A stretch of 64,000 nt of DNA, taken from NCBI GenBank assembly GCA_963693085.1, contig OY856413.1:107997501-108061500 (forward strand), written 5' to 3'. Numbering within the stretch: position 1 is the stretch's first letter; each line of letters opens with the position of its first letter. The notes beneath the pieces were generated by a model. That model was not told the origin of the DNA and searched no databases. It saw only the letters and a list, made by a program, of their open reading frames with translations. Shown here one piece after another: positions 1-11,146 of this stretch. The position numbers were made by a program, and so were the translations under genes. Source of the stretch: Alisma plantago-aquatica (taxonomy: Eukaryota; Streptophyta; Magnoliopsida; Alismatales; Alismataceae).

Positions 1-1112
1 GGTTCTGCTGCTTCTATGGTAGTGATGGCTTTAAGTTCTTCAAAAGTAGCTTTTGGCGCTTCTTCTATCTTTTCTAGGTATTGGAGGCATTTCTGGACTA
101 GTTCATTTGCAGAAAATTCAACTTCCGGATTGATAAGAGCATTCTCAAGTTCGTCAATTGGCTCGGAGATTTCTAATTGCGACATTTGTTGAATTGCGTC
201 CAAAAGAAAGAATTCTTCTTGGATGTTAGGGCCTTTCATACTATCAAGGACGCAGAATTGAATTGCTTCTCTCCCGAGCCTAAGAATGATGGTTCCAGCT
301 TCGACGTCGATTAGCGCTCTGGCGGTAGCTAGGAAAGGCCTGTCGAAAATGATCGGATACCTCAAGTCTTCTTTAATATCCATGATAACAAAATCACACG
401 GAACGTAGGCATCCTTTCCTATCCTTACTGGGATATCTTCAATGATTCCCAACGGTGCGGTTATTGTGGAGTCGGCTAGTTGAATAGTCATTGTTGTAGG
501 CAGCAAGTCGGTGAAACCGAGGCGTTGGCACATAGAGTAGGGCATAATGGATATACTGGCCCCAAGGTCAACTAATCCTTTCTTTGCAGACGCTTTTCCA
601 ATGCAACATTGGATTCCGAAGGAACCTGGGTCCTTCTTCTTTTTGGGTAGTTTGTTCAGGATGATGTCAGAAGTGGTTTGAGCAAGCTTGACAGTCTCCT
701 TCTCCTTGGTGATATACTTTCGTGATAGTAAAGTTTTGAGATACTTTGCCCATGCTGGTACTTCGGACAAAGCGTCAAGGAGTGGGATGTCGATGTACAG
801 TTTCTTCATTGCTTCTTTGAATTTCTGAAATCTGGCGTCCATTTTTGTTTCTTGCAGTCTGCCTGGATATGGAATCCTTGGTTTAAATTGCGGGACCTCA
901 GGTTCTGCGGACACCTATTCTTTGTTTTTGTCCTTTGTGCCTTTGGGGGATTTCTCAATCCCTTGTTGCGAGATCTCTTTTGTCATAAGAGTGGGCATTT
1001 CATCATCATCCAGGGTGATCTTGGTAGGCTCAGGAAGAATGCGTCCCGACCTTGTGGTGACGACATTCAGCTGTTCGTGTTTGTTTTGCCCATGCTTAGA
1101 ATTTGGTTCAGG
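1..1112 (-). pseudogene. Athila-type aspartic protease region, continues gag frame
   Basis: Continues the gag frame after a TAG at 1113-1115. A second in-frame TAG lies at 915-917, after which the frame stays open to the window edge. The active-site Asp is in a DLGAS motif (Asp codon 567-569), followed by the conserved stretch IMDIKEDLRYPIIF and the A-R-A-L-I-D segment typical of plant retropepsins. The enzyme would cut the Gag-Pol polyprotein inside the virus-like particle. Since the rest is open, this is among the better preserved coding stretches here. It is called a pseudogene because of the two stops; readthrough cannot be excluded from sequence alone. Confidence 0.8.
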
Positions 1113-2822
1113 CTACCCGACAAGCATACCTACTGGGGGCTTTAATTGTGCAGCAATCTGAGCAAGTTGGGCTTCAACTGCCTTCTGTTGGGCATGTTGG
1201 TTAGCCAGCATGGTTTGTTGCGATTGTAGCAGCTGCCTTATCAAAGATATCTCATCTTCCGGCTGTGCAGTAGCATTTTTCTGAAGGTTTTGTTGTTGAG
1301 ACTGTTGAGTATGCAACTGCGGATGAAGCGGGGGATGAGCGTACTGATAGTAGGCTAATTGGTTCCTAGGGTAGTTAACCCTAGGGAAATTGTTTCTTAA
1401 GTTCCCTTGATTTTGGTTAAAATTGTTCGAGAACCCAGGTGGTAGCCTATTATCAGATCCTCCCTGTGTCTGATGTTGCGGATTCGCAGTTCCGGAAGGA
1501 TTCCCGTATTGGAACCCAGGATGATTCTTAGGTTGACTGGGATTGTAGTAAACTTGTCCGAGAATAATGTGGATGGAGTTAACTTGTTCCAGACTCTGAT
1601 CTCCAGATTGATCAGTAATAGGTTCATAAGGTTGCGGTGGTGGATGTAAATCCATCATCACATTATATAGCATACCACTGGACAAGGTTGGGTGGTCGGA
1701 AGAATGACAAGCTTCACATGATCCTGTGACAGCCTTAACTTGTTGTACAAAAGGGGCCTTTTTTTCGATTTCTCCGAGAGAAGCCTCAAGAGTTTGTTGT
1801 TTATGAACAATAGTTTGCAAGGCCTCAGCTATAGCCTTCATTTCTATGGAATCATCAGCTTTGAAAACTTTAAGAACACCTTTTCCAACTGACCGTCCCC
1901 AGTTGGACTGGTTTTCAGCTCCTAAAGTAACAATCTTCCAAGCGTCCTCATAGTTCTTCCTCATGAAATTTCCTCCAGACGAGGAATCTAGGAACTGTTT
2001 AATATCATCGCTTACTCCCCGGTAAAAAGTTTCTATCAGTTGATTCTGTGAAATTCCATGATGGGGGCATTTGCGCAGAAGTTCCTTAAATCTTTCCCAT
2101 GCCTCAGCGAGGGTTTCTCCACTTAGCTGGGAGAAATGATTGATTTTCCCTCTGATTTCATAGGTCAGCGAGGGTGGAAAGAACTTCTCCAAGAATTTTT
2201 CCTCTAGAGGGGCCCAAGTGGTTATTATGGGTTCTCTGTCCAATGAGTTGTACCAGCTCAAGGCCCTTCCAGATAAGGTGAAATGGAATAGGTGGAGCAT
2301 TATCGCATCGAAAGCGATACCAGCTTGCGGGACCAGGCGGCATAATGCCTTAAACCTTTTCAAATGGTCCATGCAATCATCTCCTGAACCTCCAGAGAAG
2401 GAGATTCCTTGCATAATCTGGATCCACTGGGTCCAGATCTCAAAGTTTGGGATGTTGATGATCGGAGGTCGGACCGGGTGGTTATCCTCGTAGTTCTTCG
2501 GGACAACATAGTCCCTTAGTTGCTTGTTTCGTAACTCAAGCTGAGCAGCTTGGGTTGCTGCCTCGGTTTCCGCTCTTATGCGGGCTTGCTCTTCTGCTCG
2601 TATTTCCGCTTGTATTTGGGCACGGGTGTCTGCGATAAGTTGTGCCCGTTGTGCGGCGATGGCAACATTTACTCTCTCCATCACCAAAGCATCTTGATGT
2701 TGTTCGTCAGCCATTTGTCTAGCGCGTTGGCGATTGAGACGGATTCGGCGGTGGAAACTTCTCTCTACCTCGGAGTCGAACTCCGGATCAGGGGAGAATC
2801 TGCGACTACGCGGTGATTGCAT
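1113..2822 (-). CDS. gag: Gag capsid protein of Athila-type element 1
   Basis: Structural protein that assembles the virus-like particle and packages element RNA. The 569-codon ORF starts at ATG 2822, about 150 bp downstream of the PBS, as expected. Residues about 30-105 are charged and rich in A/E/Q/R (likely coiled coil). Residues about 115-300 form the retrotransposon gag domain, with SGRALSWYNSLD, EKFFPPSLTYEIR and FKELLRKCPHHG. Residues about 420-560 are Q/N/P-rich. No zinc knuckle is visible, as is usual in this branch. The stop is TAG; the homologous position in the second family copy reads Gln (AGQPE), so it probably arose from CAG. Confidence 0.88.
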   Translation of the reverse strand: MQSPRSRRFSPDPEFDSEVERSFHRRIRLNRQRARQMADEQHQDALVMERVNVAIAAQRAQLIADTRAQIQAEIRAEEQARIRAETEAATQAAQLELRNKQLRDYVVPKNYEDNHPVRPPIINIPNFEIWTQWIQIMQGISFSGGSGDDCMDHLKRFKALCRLVPQAGIAFDAIMLHLFHFTLSGRALSWYNSLDREPIITTWAPLEEKFLEKFFPPSLTYEIRGKINHFSQLSGETLAEAWERFKELLRKCPHHGISQNQLIETFYRGVSDDIKQFLDSSSGGNFMRKNYEDAWKIVTLGAENQSNWGRSVGKGVLKVFKADDSIEMKAIAEALQTIVHKQQTLEASLGEIEKKAPFVQQVKAVTGSCEACHSSDHPTLSSGMLYNVMMDLHPPPQPYEPITDQSGDQSLEQVNSIHIILGQVYYNPSQPKNHPGFQYGNPSGTANPQHQTQGGSDNRLPPGFSNNFNQNQGNLRNNFPRVNYPRNQLAYYQYAHPPLHPQLHTQQSQQQNLQKNATAQPEDEISLIRQLLQSQQTMLANQHAQQKAVEAQLAQIAAQLKPPVGMLVG

Positions 2823-2976
2823 GCACGTGTTCTACCTAAGTAGAGAAAAGAGAACTCCTTTAGATAATAGTGAAAATATGAAAGTTTCAAGAAGATATAG
2901 AGTTATGATTCAAAAAGAAAGTGTAAAAACCTAACCAACTAGAAAGGTACTAAGTGAAATAACAACGTTCCGTTGT

Positions 2977-2993
2977 CCCCGGCAACGGCGCCA
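2977..2993 (-). other. Primer binding site, tRNA-Asp
   Basis: On the minus strand it reads TGGCGCCGTTGCCGGGG, complementary to the 3' end of plant tRNA-Asp(GUC) including CCA. It lies 8 bp inside the LTR end and fixes the element orientation as minus. Confidence 0.93.
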
Positions 2994-3001
2994 TTTTTTG
3001 A

Positions 3002-3525
3002 TGGAGCTGGGACTTACACTAAAAGATCACTCTTCCAATGGGAGTCCCAAAGATGCACCAAAAACCCTAGGGAGTTGATGTTCTCTCTAGGTTTACCTAG
3101 AACTGGTGCTTAGATAAACACTCCAACCCCATAAGAGTATGGAAGCCTTATCATAGTACAGATTTAGGATCGAACCCAAAAGACAACGGTCTTGTTGCAA
3201 GCAACAAGATGAAAAACATATAGAACTTCACTTAGCTACTTACTAGTTGGCTTCATGCGGTCTTGGGACCGTTTGACTCCATGCGGTCTCGGGTCCGGTT
3301 GGCTTCATGCGGTTTTGGGACCGTTTGAATCCACTCGGTCTTGGGGCTGAGTTATTCTTTTATGATTTTTTGTGCTTTTTCTGCATATATAAAAGGAAAA
3401 GGTTAGTCTGATGGTGTATTTACAAAAAGAGGGTAAAATTGGGATTATGTGTAGTTTAAACGTAAAAAGAGTATGGAAAACTAAAGAAAAAGACTAAGAT
3501 AATCGACTAAAATAGGAGGTTATCA
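3002..3525 (-). repeat. LTR of Athila-type element 1 (5' LTR)
   Basis: Read on the plus strand it begins TGGAGCTGGG and ends GAGGTTATCA, so it is bounded by TG...CA. Both ends match the LTR at 39250-41218. At 524 bp it is only about a quarter of that LTR. It keeps both ends and about four array units, but lacks the roughly 1 kb middle that holds the TATA box in the longer copy. This looks like an internal deletion or a short subfamily form. Confidence 0.85.
3251..3350. repeat. Short palindromic tandem array in LTR 1
   Basis: About four units of roughly 26 bp, each centred on a palindromic core such as CGGTCTTGGGACCG. It is the same repeat as the 21-unit array in the other Athila LTR (40500-41045). 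Confidence 0.85.
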
Positions 3526-4827
3526 ATATCATTGGCATGGGTTGAAAAGACACCCATTAGAGAACCTATTTAAGTATTTTATTAAATGACATCCAACGTG
3601 AGATGAATCATGTTGAGGAATCATGTTACAAATATCTGGAATAAATCTTCAACCAATTATAACATCTATTGTGCACAATGTTGTCCATGGACTGAAGATA
3701 TCCTGAGAATCTCTAGCCTAAGATCAAGTTTTTTTATGCACACATAGGTTTTTCCAGAACATACAAAATTAACTTTTAATTAAATAACCCAGGAACTCCA
3801 TAAAACACATTGATAAGGAGGAGAAAGTGTCAAACATCTTCTAGTCACTCAACTAACTCAAAATAAGAACTTCACTAACATCAAAGGGTCCTCCAAACTC
3901 TCTTTCTTGAAGATCACGTAGGGAATCTTCAAAAGTACAAGGTGAAGCTTAATGCAAGAGTTGAGGATGATGAAGAATCTCTTTGTAAATAGAAGGATGT
4001 TTTATTCATATTCCAAGAGTCTTCCTCAAGTGATGAATCTTCCAAAAGTTCAAAGGATGAGATGTACACCAAGGCCAAATATTTCTAACAAAATCGCAAT
4101 GCATTCTCATTGTGTTGATGTGAACTACTCAAAAAGGGAATTTCAAGTACATTACCTAGAGATGACGTTACATCACATAAAGAAACCAAGAGATAGGATC
4201 AAAAGTACAAGAGGAAGGACTACAATGACAAGAAGGTCAAAAACAATCTCACAAGGAGGTTTGGTGCTCTATCAATCATCTAGTAGCTTAGAAGAGTATA
4301 AGTATGAATGAATTGTTTCTCTCATGGAAAGTCCACAAGAAATTATGATGTGACCCTCCATGATATCTCGTTCAATCTTTAGATCAAATTCCTCTCAACA
4401 TATGGTTTAATTGAAAATTACAATAATGAAACATAAGTTTGGAAAAATTGTTGTTTTTTTGTACTAATATATCGATGAACTTAAGAATTTTATCTTGATG
4501 TAGAATTGTGTATGAATAAAGTATAAGTAGTTAAAAAAATCATATCTTGTAATGTTACACTCTACAAAATTATTCCTTGATTTTTGAGCTTTTATACCTT
4601 ATAGTCTCAACCTATTTATTCCACTATAGAGAACTAATTCTCTTCTTTTAATATATAAAAAGATTCATAAATGTCTAAGGCTCTATTTTAGAAGTGTATA
4701 ATACTCATTATGGTTATGTTATTGCAAACCCTTCTACTATAATTACTACTTCTGGTCAATGTACTAATTTTATTAGGTATTCGTTGCAAAGGTTTCTTAG
4801 TCATACACGCTAGTGCTACATTATTTG
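3526..4827 (+). mobile_element. SIRE-like copia fossil, 5' portion
   Basis: AT-rich and heavily decayed. Around 3940-4105 a short reading frame encodes an acidic, Ser-rich segment (DDEESL, then SSSDESSKSSKDE), followed by K/R-rich sequence, as seen near the end of SIRE-type gag. Its assignment to the same element as the RT remnant at 14440-16160 rests on order and strand: gag here, then the inserted copia element, then pol. The LTR and exact start are not visible. Confidence 0.45.
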
Positions 4828-5539
4828 TGTTGGTATATGTATGCCCGTAGAGCCATCCCAAGCGATTGCACGGAGTCAGATATTAATTTAGTCAATTAAT
4901 GCGATTATTTGGTTAATTAATGAATTCCGGAATATTCTAATTAATCCACGAGCATTTTAATTAACACAACATTTTTGTTTACCAATGGGTTTAGGAAACC
5001 CTATTTCCCTTCGTATCCTGTTTAAAGGAGGATTGACGGACAATATCTATATAAGATAGAGAGAGGCTTTTCCGTTTACGCTCACGCACGTAAACCCTAG
5101 CCGTCATCGTCCTTAGGAGAGAAAGGAGAGAAACGCGCCGCTAGCATGCCGCCACAGAGACACGACTCCTTCCCGCCGGCTTGGGAAGCGCGGCGTGGAG
5201 TTCCGTCCATCCGCGTGGACGAAGTAGAGACACAGATGCCTTGACGCCTGCGTTTGGAGGACGTCGACGACCACCACCTGTATGCGCTACGAGCGGCGTA
5301 CATCACTACCGCAAAGGAGTGCCTCCAGATCAACCTGTGATAGTGAACGGGAGAGAAGTTCCGTCCGTGTAGGTCAGCAGCGTTGCACCGTCGTGCAGCG
5401 GGACATCGCCGGACTTGCTCTGCGATAAGGTATATCCCGCAAACATGTTTCTGAATACGTTGTTGTCGACGAGATCCTGTTTCAGATTGCGTGGATTTTA
5501 TTGCTTCCGCCACGCATGTTTTCTCCACAAAACCCAACA
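4828..5539 (+). repeat. 5' LTR of the copia element
   Basis: 712 bp, begins TGTTGGTATATG and ends AACCCAACA. The 3' half (about 5090-5410) is GC-rich, unlike its surroundings. A probable TATA box (TCTATATAAG) is at 5046-5055. It pairs with 12302-13012. Confidence 0.95.
5046..5055 (+). promoter_or_regulatory. Probable TATA box of copia 5' LTR
   Basis: TCTATATAAG about 220 bp into the LTR; the 3' LTR keeps the same string at 12519-12528. The position fits a U3/R promoter. Confidence 0.6.
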
Positions 5540-5540
5540 G

Positions 5541-5552
5541 TGGTATCAGAGC
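5541..5552 (+). other. Primer binding site, initiator tRNA-Met
   Basis: TGGTATCAGAGC one base after the LTR end, the standard copia primer site. Confidence 0.95.
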
Positions 5553-7187
5553 AACGTCAATCTACGGCGTATTTGGATTAGTTTTGATATGATCGAATCG
5601 TAGTATACAGTTTTTATGTTGCATACGATGCGAATTAAACCTGCTAATGTGCAAATCTAAACCTAACTCCACATATGCCGCATGCTTCTATTTTTGACGT
5701 TTTGGACAGGATCGACTATGGAAAATATTGATTTTCCTAAGTGCACGGAAGTGAAATTCCGTATACCCTTCAGGGGCTCTTCCCCTGAGACCCCGCGAGG
5801 GGTGGCCTCCCCTCGACCCCCCGCATAGGGGCACTGGCCCTGTGTACCCTGCATTGTCTACGTGGGACTCAAATTTTTTATGGGGAATGTCCCACATTAC
5901 AAGTACTGCAATTTTTATATGTATATACATATATGTAGATATACCTATGATACCATACACGTCGCCTTTAAAATCTACTTTATGTGGTGAGTGCATGCAC
6001 AGGTATCCCCTTTTGTGAATCTTGTGAATGAATGTGGATGTCAATCTTGTGGATATGTTTGTTTGTGAATTCTATGGATGTATAATGGTTACATATGGAT
6101 CCTTTGTATAAATTATTCGGCTTGCATTCCGAGCCTCATCTCTTATTTCAAAGTGTAATTAATTCTTTCCTTTTATATTTTTACTCATATGATGTAATAG
6201 AGATAGGATTAGTTTTAGTTTTTGTAAACTTGATGTAAGGAGGCCACTTGAAGATCCAACTCCAAGGAGTGTCCATGGAGAAGCACCATGAAGATATAAT
6301 TCCAAGAAACAAACCTAAAGATCCAACTCCAAGGAGCGTCCATGGAGAAGTAACAAGAAGATTTCCAAGAAGAAACTTGAAGTTCCAACCTCACGAAGCA
6401 TCCATGAAGTTGTTCATTGTAATGTTGATCATTACAGGCTTATAGGTTGATTCACAGGTGTTGCATGAGATGCATAAGACCATAGGTGGACTATAATCCT
6501 TTGTTTCTCCAAAGGATTACAATAGTATGGCCATAACTGATGTATTTGTGTTTATGATTGCATGTCTATCATTTGTGGTTGTGGATATAGTAGTATATGA
6601 TACATACTATAAGTATGTGGTGTTTGGATATGTATATGTATTAATAAAACCCCTCAATTAATAATATTAAGTTTTAGTTGCCTTCCATAAAGCAACACAC
6701 ATGAGAAGCTTGATCGACTATGTGTGGGCACGCCTCTGTGTGGTACACTGTCTATCTCGTGGAAGTGTGATGGTGGGTATGTGGGTCTGCCTCCGCATGG
6801 TGCACACTCATCGTATTGGCTTATGGGTTGGACTTAACTAGGGAACCTTGATAGGATCAAGTACCTAGAGGCACACAGATGCATCATGGCAAGGAGTTGT
6901 GCATGATCATCTATCCAAGAGTTGCATATGATGCAATTGGAAAAAGTTGCCTACCTTAGTATTTGGTCTTTGACGCTGACGTTGGCTGGGCATTGATCCA
7001 ATTATTTTGGGTCTTGGCTCACTAGAAGGTTGTTCATTGCAATCTTATGAGTTGATAGTGAGGGCTATCAATTTGAATAAAATAGTGGGAGCGTAATTAA
7101 TTAAAGGCCTAATTAATCTCGTTAATCAAATCTTTACAAGTCAAAATGTTTTGGATTAAATGCAAATTTTTCTTTTATAGCAATCAA
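5553..7187 (+). other. Untranslated leader of the copia element
   Basis: About 1.6 kb without a credible ORF. Two features stand out. A GC-rich cluster at about 5767-5835 contains consecutive inverted repeats (5771-5787 and 5797-5814). A motif of about 31 bp containing GATCCAACTCCAAGGAG is repeated at 6252 and 6319. The last 200 bp are conserved in the minus-strand copy at 28530-28755, showing family-wide conservation of this part, which may hold the packaging signal (inference). Confidence 0.75.
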
Positions 7188-8037
7188 ATGGCAACCAACA
7201 CTCACACTTTCTCATTGCGATCAGTCCTTGAGAAGGAAAAACTTACCGGAACCAACTTTCAAAACTGGTTTAGGACGCTGAGAATTGTTCTCACACATGA
7301 GCGTAAGCTCTATGTCCTTGAAACACCAGACCAGAGGAGCCCGCCGTAACTGCGCCCAAGGCTGAAAAGGATGCTTACAAGAAGCACCTTGATGATGCCG
7401 TGGATGTCAAGTGCCTGATGTTGTGCTCAATTAACTATGAGTTGCAAGAGCAACATGAGAACATGAATGTCATGGAGATGGTAACACATCTCAAGAACAT
7501 GTATCAACATCAAGCATGACAAGAGAGATATGATGTCTCAAAGGCTTTGTTCAAAAGCAAGATGAAAGAGGGAGACTCAGTTGGCACCCATATACTCGCC
7601 TTGATTGGGTATGTGGAAAGCCTATCCAAGCTGGGATTTCCCCTAGGTCAAGAGTTGGCCACTGATGTGATTCTACAATCATTTCCTAAATCATATAATC
7701 ATTTTGTCATGAACTACAACATGAACAATTTTGATAAGCCGTTGTCAGAATTGTTAGGCATGTTGAGGACAGTTGAAGCACAGATGAAGAAAGACAAGCC
7801 CAAGTCTATGATGGTGATCAGCAAGGCAAAGGGAAAGTCAAAAGGAAAAAGCAAGGATAAGAAAGGTTCTAAAGCCGGGCAGAAGCCAAAGTCATCCGCG
7901 CTCAAAGGTAAAGGTGGGATCTCCAAAGAAGGCAGTTGTCACCATTGTCACCAGCCTGGACATTGGAAAAGAAATTGTCGTCTCTACCTGGAGGAACTAA
8001 GGAAGAAGAAGCAGGGGATAGAGATCTCCACTTCCGA
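7188..8037 (+). pseudogene. gag: Copia Gag, broken
   Basis: Begins MATNTHTFSLRSVLEKEKLTG at ATG 7188. The homologous minus-strand copy at 28529 also begins MATN, which supports this start. Frame 3 is lost near 7330 by a one-base shift and continues in frame 2. TGA at 7517-7519 replaces a probable Arg codon. Capsid-like sequence runs through LATDVILQSFPKSY, then a Lys-rich linker and a CCHC zinc knuckle (C-x2-C-x4-H-x4-C, about 7938-7979) for RNA binding. The product would form the particle and package RNA. Confidence 0.88.
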
Positions 8038-8392
8038 TATATATTTTATTGAGATAAACTTAAATACTTCTTCATCATGGGTACTGGATACCGGATGTGG
8101 ATCTCACATATGTTCTAATATGCAGGATCTGATAAGAAGTAAGCCTTTATGAAAGGGCCAAGTCGAGCTGCGGGTTGCTAATGGAGCAAGAGTTGCTACC
8201 ACCATAGTTGGAGTTATTAGTTTATCTTTGCCTACGGGCCTTGTAATAGAATTAGAGAATTTCTATTATGTACCTGCCATTAATAGAAATATTATTTCTG
8301 TATCTTGTATGGACAAGAGTGGATTTTAATTTCACATTAAGAATGGAATTATTTCTATATCTAAAGATGAGATCTTTTATGGCAATGCCCCT
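8038..8392 (+). pseudogene. Copia aspartic protease, broken
   Basis: Continues the gag frame. The active-site motif is SSWVLDTGCGSHIC (D-T-G) at about 8075-8110. Downstream are LRVANGARV and YVPAINRNIISVS, both typical of copia proteases. TGA at 8150-8152 and TAA near 8327 interrupt it; both can come from Arg or Gln/Glu codons by one change. It would process the polyprotein. Confidence 0.85.
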
Positions 8393-9445
8393 ATGTCTTA
8401 TGGTATCTACTTGTTAGAACTTGAGACTAGCATATATAACATAAATACTAAAAGGTTAAAACTTGACAACTCAACCAAAACATTCTTATGGCATTGTCGT
8501 CTTGGGCACATAAATGAGAAGTGCATATCTAGACTCCATAAGGATGGTTATCTAGACTCTTTTGATTTTGAATCATTAGAGACATGTGAGGCATGTTTAT
8601 TAGGGAAGATGACCAAGAATCCTTTCACTGGACACAGTGAGAGAGCCAGTGATCTGCTAGGGCTCATACATACTGATGTATGTGGACCTTTTAGATCAAA
8701 TTCTAGAGGAGGCTATCAATACTTCATTACCTTCACTGATGACCTCAGTAGGTATGGCTATGTATATCTTATGAAACACAAGTCAAAATCTCTTGAAATG
8801 TTCAAGACTTTCATGAATGAAGTAGAGTAGCAATTTGGTAAGAGTATTAAAGCGCTCCGTTCAGATCGAGGTGACGAATACTTAAGACAAGAGTTTGAGG
8901 ACCTTCTGAGAGACTGTGGTATTGTATCACAATGGACTCCACCTGGTACACCACAACATAATGGTGTGTCAGAAAGAAGGAATAGTACATTATTAGAGAT
9001 GGTACGATCAATGATGAGTTCAGCCGAACTTCCAATATCGTTCTGGGGATATGCTCTTGAAACTGCAGTGTTTACACTTAACCGTGTACCTTCCAAATCG
9101 GTTCAAAAGACACCATATGAGATATGGAATGGGAATCGTCCCAATTTGTCTATGTTAAAGATTTGGGGATGTGAAGCTTATGTTAGGAAACAATTTCCCG
9201 AAAAGCATGGACCCAAATCGGAAAAATGCTATTTTGTTGGATACCCCAAGGAAACTCGAGGATACTACTTCTACACACCAACTGACAACAAAGTGTTTGT
9301 TTCTAGGACTGCTGTATTTCTTGAAAAGGAATTTATTTCCAGAGGAATTAGTTGGAGGAATGTAGAGCTTGATGAAGTTCGAGACCAATAAGAAAGCAGA
9401 GAACCTGAGGAGGTACATAAGGAACATGAAGACTCACAAGTTGTT
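8393..9445 (+). pseudogene. Copia integrase, broken
   Basis: GAG-pre-integrase zinc region with LWHCRLGHINEKCI and CEACLLGK (HHCC). The rve core keeps the DDE set: Asp in LIHTDVCGPF, Asp in LRSDRGDEY (usual form SDNGGEY), Glu in HNGVSERRN. The C-terminal part has FVGYPKETRGYYFY. Stops: TAG 8828-8830 and TAA 9389-9391. It would insert the cDNA into the genome. All pieces share one frame, so only stop codons, not indels, break it. Confidence 0.9.
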
Positions 9446-10420
9446 GTGGAATTTCAAGTTCCAAATGTAATACATGAACCTCGTAGGTCTAGTAGGACAC
9501 GACTTGAGCCTGAGAGATTTGGATTTCTCATGACTCAAGATAGTGACGGATTGGGCATAGAAGATGAGCCAACTTCCTATCTAGAAGCTACTAAGGGACC
9601 AAAATCTGAGAAATGGCTCGAAGCCATGAGATCTGAGATGGAATCCATGTACACCAACAAGGTATGGACCTTGGTGGATCCACCCAAAGGGGTAAGACCC
9701 ATAGGGTGCAAGTGGGTATTTAAGAAGAATACTGACATGGATGGAAATTTTCAAACCTATAAAGGTAGATTGGTTGCGAAAGAATTCCATCAAGTTCAAG
9801 GTGTTGATTATGACGAGACGTTCTCACCAGTTGCCATGCTTAAATCCATCAGGATCATGCTTGCCATTGCAGCTTATCATGACTATGAGATTTGGCAGAT
9901 GGATGTTAAAACAACATTCCTTAATGGGAATTTACTCGATGATGTGTACATGACACAACCTGAGGGTTTTATTGATCCAAAGGAAGACAATAAAGTCTGT
10001 AAGCTACAAAGGTCAATCTATGGATTGAAGCAAGCATCTCAGAGCTGGAATCTACGTTTTGATGAAGTAGTCAAAAAGTTTGGCTTTAGTCAAAATGAAG
10101 ATGAACCTTGTGTTTACAAAAGGGTTAGTGGGAGCACAATCATATTTCTCATATTGTATGTGGATGACATACTATTGATGGGAAATAACATCCCTACTCT
10201 TCAGACAGTAAAAGGTTGGCTAGGGAAGACTTTCTCTATGAAGGATTTAGGCAAAGCATCCTATATACTTGGGATCAAGATCTATAGAGATAGATCTAGA
10301 AGGCTTCTAGGCCTAAGCCAGAGAACATACATTGACAAGGTGCTAAAGAGGTTTAGCATGGAGGGTTCTAAGAGAGGTAACTTGCCCATGTCCCATGGGG
10401 TTACGGTCTCTAAATCCTAA
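9446..10420 (+). pseudogene. Copia reverse transcriptase
   Basis: A 324-codon open stretch. Landmarks in order: EPRRSSRTRLEPERF linker, WLEAMRSEMESM, GCKWVFKKNTDMDG, RLVAKEFHQVQGVDY, IWQMDVKTTFLNG (first catalytic Asp), RSIYGLKQASQSW, LYVDDILL (YVDD catalytic box intact), FSMKDLGKASYILGI. The TAA that ends it lies in the conserved SKSQCP motif (seen as SKS-stop-CP), so it replaces Gln. It copies element RNA to DNA. Confidence 0.92.
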
Positions 10421-11110
10421 TGTCCTAGTTCATGTGATGAACGGGAACGCATGAGTAAGATTCCATATGCATCAGCAATTGGATCTATCATGTACGTGAT
10501 GTTATGTACTCATCCTGATGTGTCGTATGCTTTGAGCATGATGAGCCGGTATCAGTCAGATCCAGGTGAATGTCACTGGACAGCCGTAAAGAACATCCTA
10601 AAGTACTTGAGAAGGACTAAGGATCAATTCTTGGTATACGGTGGTGAGGAAGAGCTTGTGGTAAAGGGTTACACTGATGCTAGCTTCCAAACTAACAAAG
10701 ATGACTACAGATCACAATATGGATTTGTGTTTTGCCTGAACAACAGAGCTGTGAGCTGGAAGAGTTACAAGCAAGAGACGGTTGCAGATTCTACAACAGA
10801 GGCCGAATATATTGCCGCATCTAATGATGCGAAGGAAGTTGTGTGGATCAAGAAGTTCATTTCTGAACTTGGAGTGGTTCCAAGCGTTGGTGATGCAATT
10901 GAGTTGTTTTGCGACAACAATGGAGTAATTGTACAGGATAAAGAACCAAGATTGCACCAACGTTCCAAACATATTCTACGACAGTTCCATCTCATACGAG
11001 AGATCGTACAATGAGGAGATGTGAAGATTTGCAGAGTACCTACAGAAAGCAATGTGGCTGACCCGCTCACAAAAGCACTTTCACAGCAGAAACATGACGG
11101 ACATGTTTGA
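10421..11110 (+). pseudogene. Copia RNase H, end of pol
   Basis: Contains PYASAIGSIMYVMLCTHPD, GYTDASFQTNKDD (catalytic Asp), STTEAEYIAASNDAKEVVW (catalytic Glu), LFCDNNGVI (Asp) and the terminal NVADPLTKALSQQKHDG. TGA at 11012-11014 replaces the Arg of a conserved I-V-x-R-G-D-V. A further TGA is at 11108-11110. It degrades template RNA during cDNA synthesis. Frame 2 is kept throughout. Confidence 0.9.
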
Positions 11111-11146
11111 TCACTTGGATTGAGATTCATGAGTGATTGGGTATAA

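Larger units (their letters stand above)
1..3525 (-). mobile_element. Athila-type Ty3/gypsy element 1, 5' part
   Basis: Minus-strand LTR retrotransposon cut by the left window edge. In element order it shows the LTR (3525 to 3002), a PBS matching the 3' end of tRNA-Asp (2993 to 2977), a 569-codon gag ORF, then a protease region running off position 1. The tRNA-Asp primer and the gag and protease sequences match the Athila branch of plant Ty3/gypsy. They are closely similar in protein to the gag and protease of the element at 52715-55124, so both are one family. RT, integrase and the 3' LTR lie outside the window, so its target duplication cannot be tested. Confidence 0.9.

Noticed and set aside
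3952..4311. 119-codon ORF taken as a gene
   Set aside because: A different frame of the same DNA gives the acidic Ser-rich segment expected of SIRE-like gag, so this ORF is probably a shadow.
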